Shown in pieces: positions 63,714 to 64,000 of a stretch of DNA of 64,000 nucleotides. The notes under the pieces are model-generated. The model saw only the letters and a program-made list of their open reading frames with translations, was not told where the DNA came from and made no database searches. The stretch lies in NCBI GenBank assembly GCA_036381435.1, contig DASVCW010000022.1, forward strand, positions 1-64,000, in the 5' to 3' direction. The stretch is from Fodinibius sp036381435 (GTDB lineage Bacteria > Bacteroidota > Rhodothermia > Balneolales > Balneolaceae). Position 1 is the stretch's first letter. Every line of letters starts with the position of its first letter. A program made the position numbers and the translations under genes.

Positions 63714-64000
63714 TTAAAATCCATAGCTGAAAACTTGTACTGATCTGGATTTTACCGTTTGTCCATTATCAGTGGCGGGACGGAATTCCCAATGAAGTGC
63801 GGCTTCTAATGTAACTTCCATTAACCCGTAATTGATGGATTCCACTTTCCGAAAATTATCCAGTTCTTCATCATAAAGCAGAATTTTAGATATGTTGGCG
63901 TCTTCTACTTCACCCCTTTCATCAACTAAAAAGTTCACCCAAACCTGCACCTTAACACCTGCTCTTTGAGCGGCATCAGGAGTCGCAGGTTCAACAATAC
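63714..64000 (-). CDS. TonB C-terminal-domain protein (5' end beyond window)
   Basis: The visible 95 codons run open to the window edge and encode the TonB_C fold: PATPDAAQRAGVKVQVWVNF, LVDERGEVEDANI, a loop, and LEAALHWEFRPATDNGQTVK. It ends in SVQVFSYGF. TonB-like proteins energise outer-membrane transporters such as SusC. Short TonB_C proteins with other roles also occur in this phylum, and the N-terminus needed to decide is missing. Confidence 0.8.
   Translation of the reverse strand, partial: IVEPATPDAAQRAGVKVQVWVNFLVDERGEVEDANISKILLYDEELDNFRKVESINYGLMEVTLEAALHWEFRPATDNGQTVKSRSVQVFSYGF

Overview
The window looks like a chromosomal segment of a marine or halophilic member of the Balneolaeota/Rhodothermaeota branch of the Bacteroidetes group. 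Signs of this are a SusC/SusD/SusE trio, a type IX secretion (T9SS) sorting tail ending an amylase, a Bacteroidetes-style LptE lipoprotein, many lipobox proteins, poor Shine-Dalgarno sites with several TTG/GTG starts, and glucosylglycerate (osmolyte) genes. This is inferred from family content; there is no rRNA marker.

Layout. 1-940: truncated IS256-type transposase next to an attC-like site and an AT-rich membrane-protein gene that may be an integron cassette. 1079-8067: small alarmone hydrolase, miaB, then an extracytoplasmic-function (ECF) sigma factor operon in which both the anti-sigma factor and a downstream outer-membrane barrel carry a glycogen-binding-like (CBM48/AMPK) domain. A two-part promoter motif with identical spacing lies upstream of this operon and of a separate DUF4382 lipoprotein gene, suggesting a small regulon. 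8164-13371: glucosylglycerate module (GpgS-like synthase, HAD protein, convergent GH13_18 phosphorylase, and an M20-like protein lacking the catalytic glutamates). 14065-19474: sigma-54 activator, LptE, TPR-like protein, MBL-fold hydrolase, cysteine-free L31, MoxR-like AAA protein.

19669-42758: a large starch/maltodextrin locus. A plus-strand block holds susC-susD-susE and three GH13 enzymes. A minus-strand block holds a LacI regulator, beta-phosphoglucomutase, maltose phosphorylase (GH65), two more GH13 enzymes and an MFS sugar transporter. A consensus LacI/CcpA-type operator lies upstream of susC and another, nearly perfect, lies inside the GH65 gene. The inferred flow is: surface binding and cleavage, SusCD import, periplasmic trimming to maltose, MFS uptake, phosphorolysis to beta-glucose-1-phosphate, then conversion to glucose-6-phosphate.

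43038-64000: mostly housekeeping and envelope genes (PrcB-like lipoprotein, MprF-like protein, Ig-like lipoprotein, barrel protein, RibD-C/DHFR-like gene with a second attC-like tail, CorC-type exporter, M49-like peptidase, FMN reductase, FNT channel, beta-carbonic anhydrase, pncB and pncA, DAO-type oxidoreductase, an uncharacterised envelope pair, tRNA-Ser(GGA), and a partial TonB-like protein). The intergenic DNA is rich in imperfect palindromic repeats of at least six families, including two copies of a ~200-bp MITE-like element. No CRISPR array, rRNA or prophage was seen.
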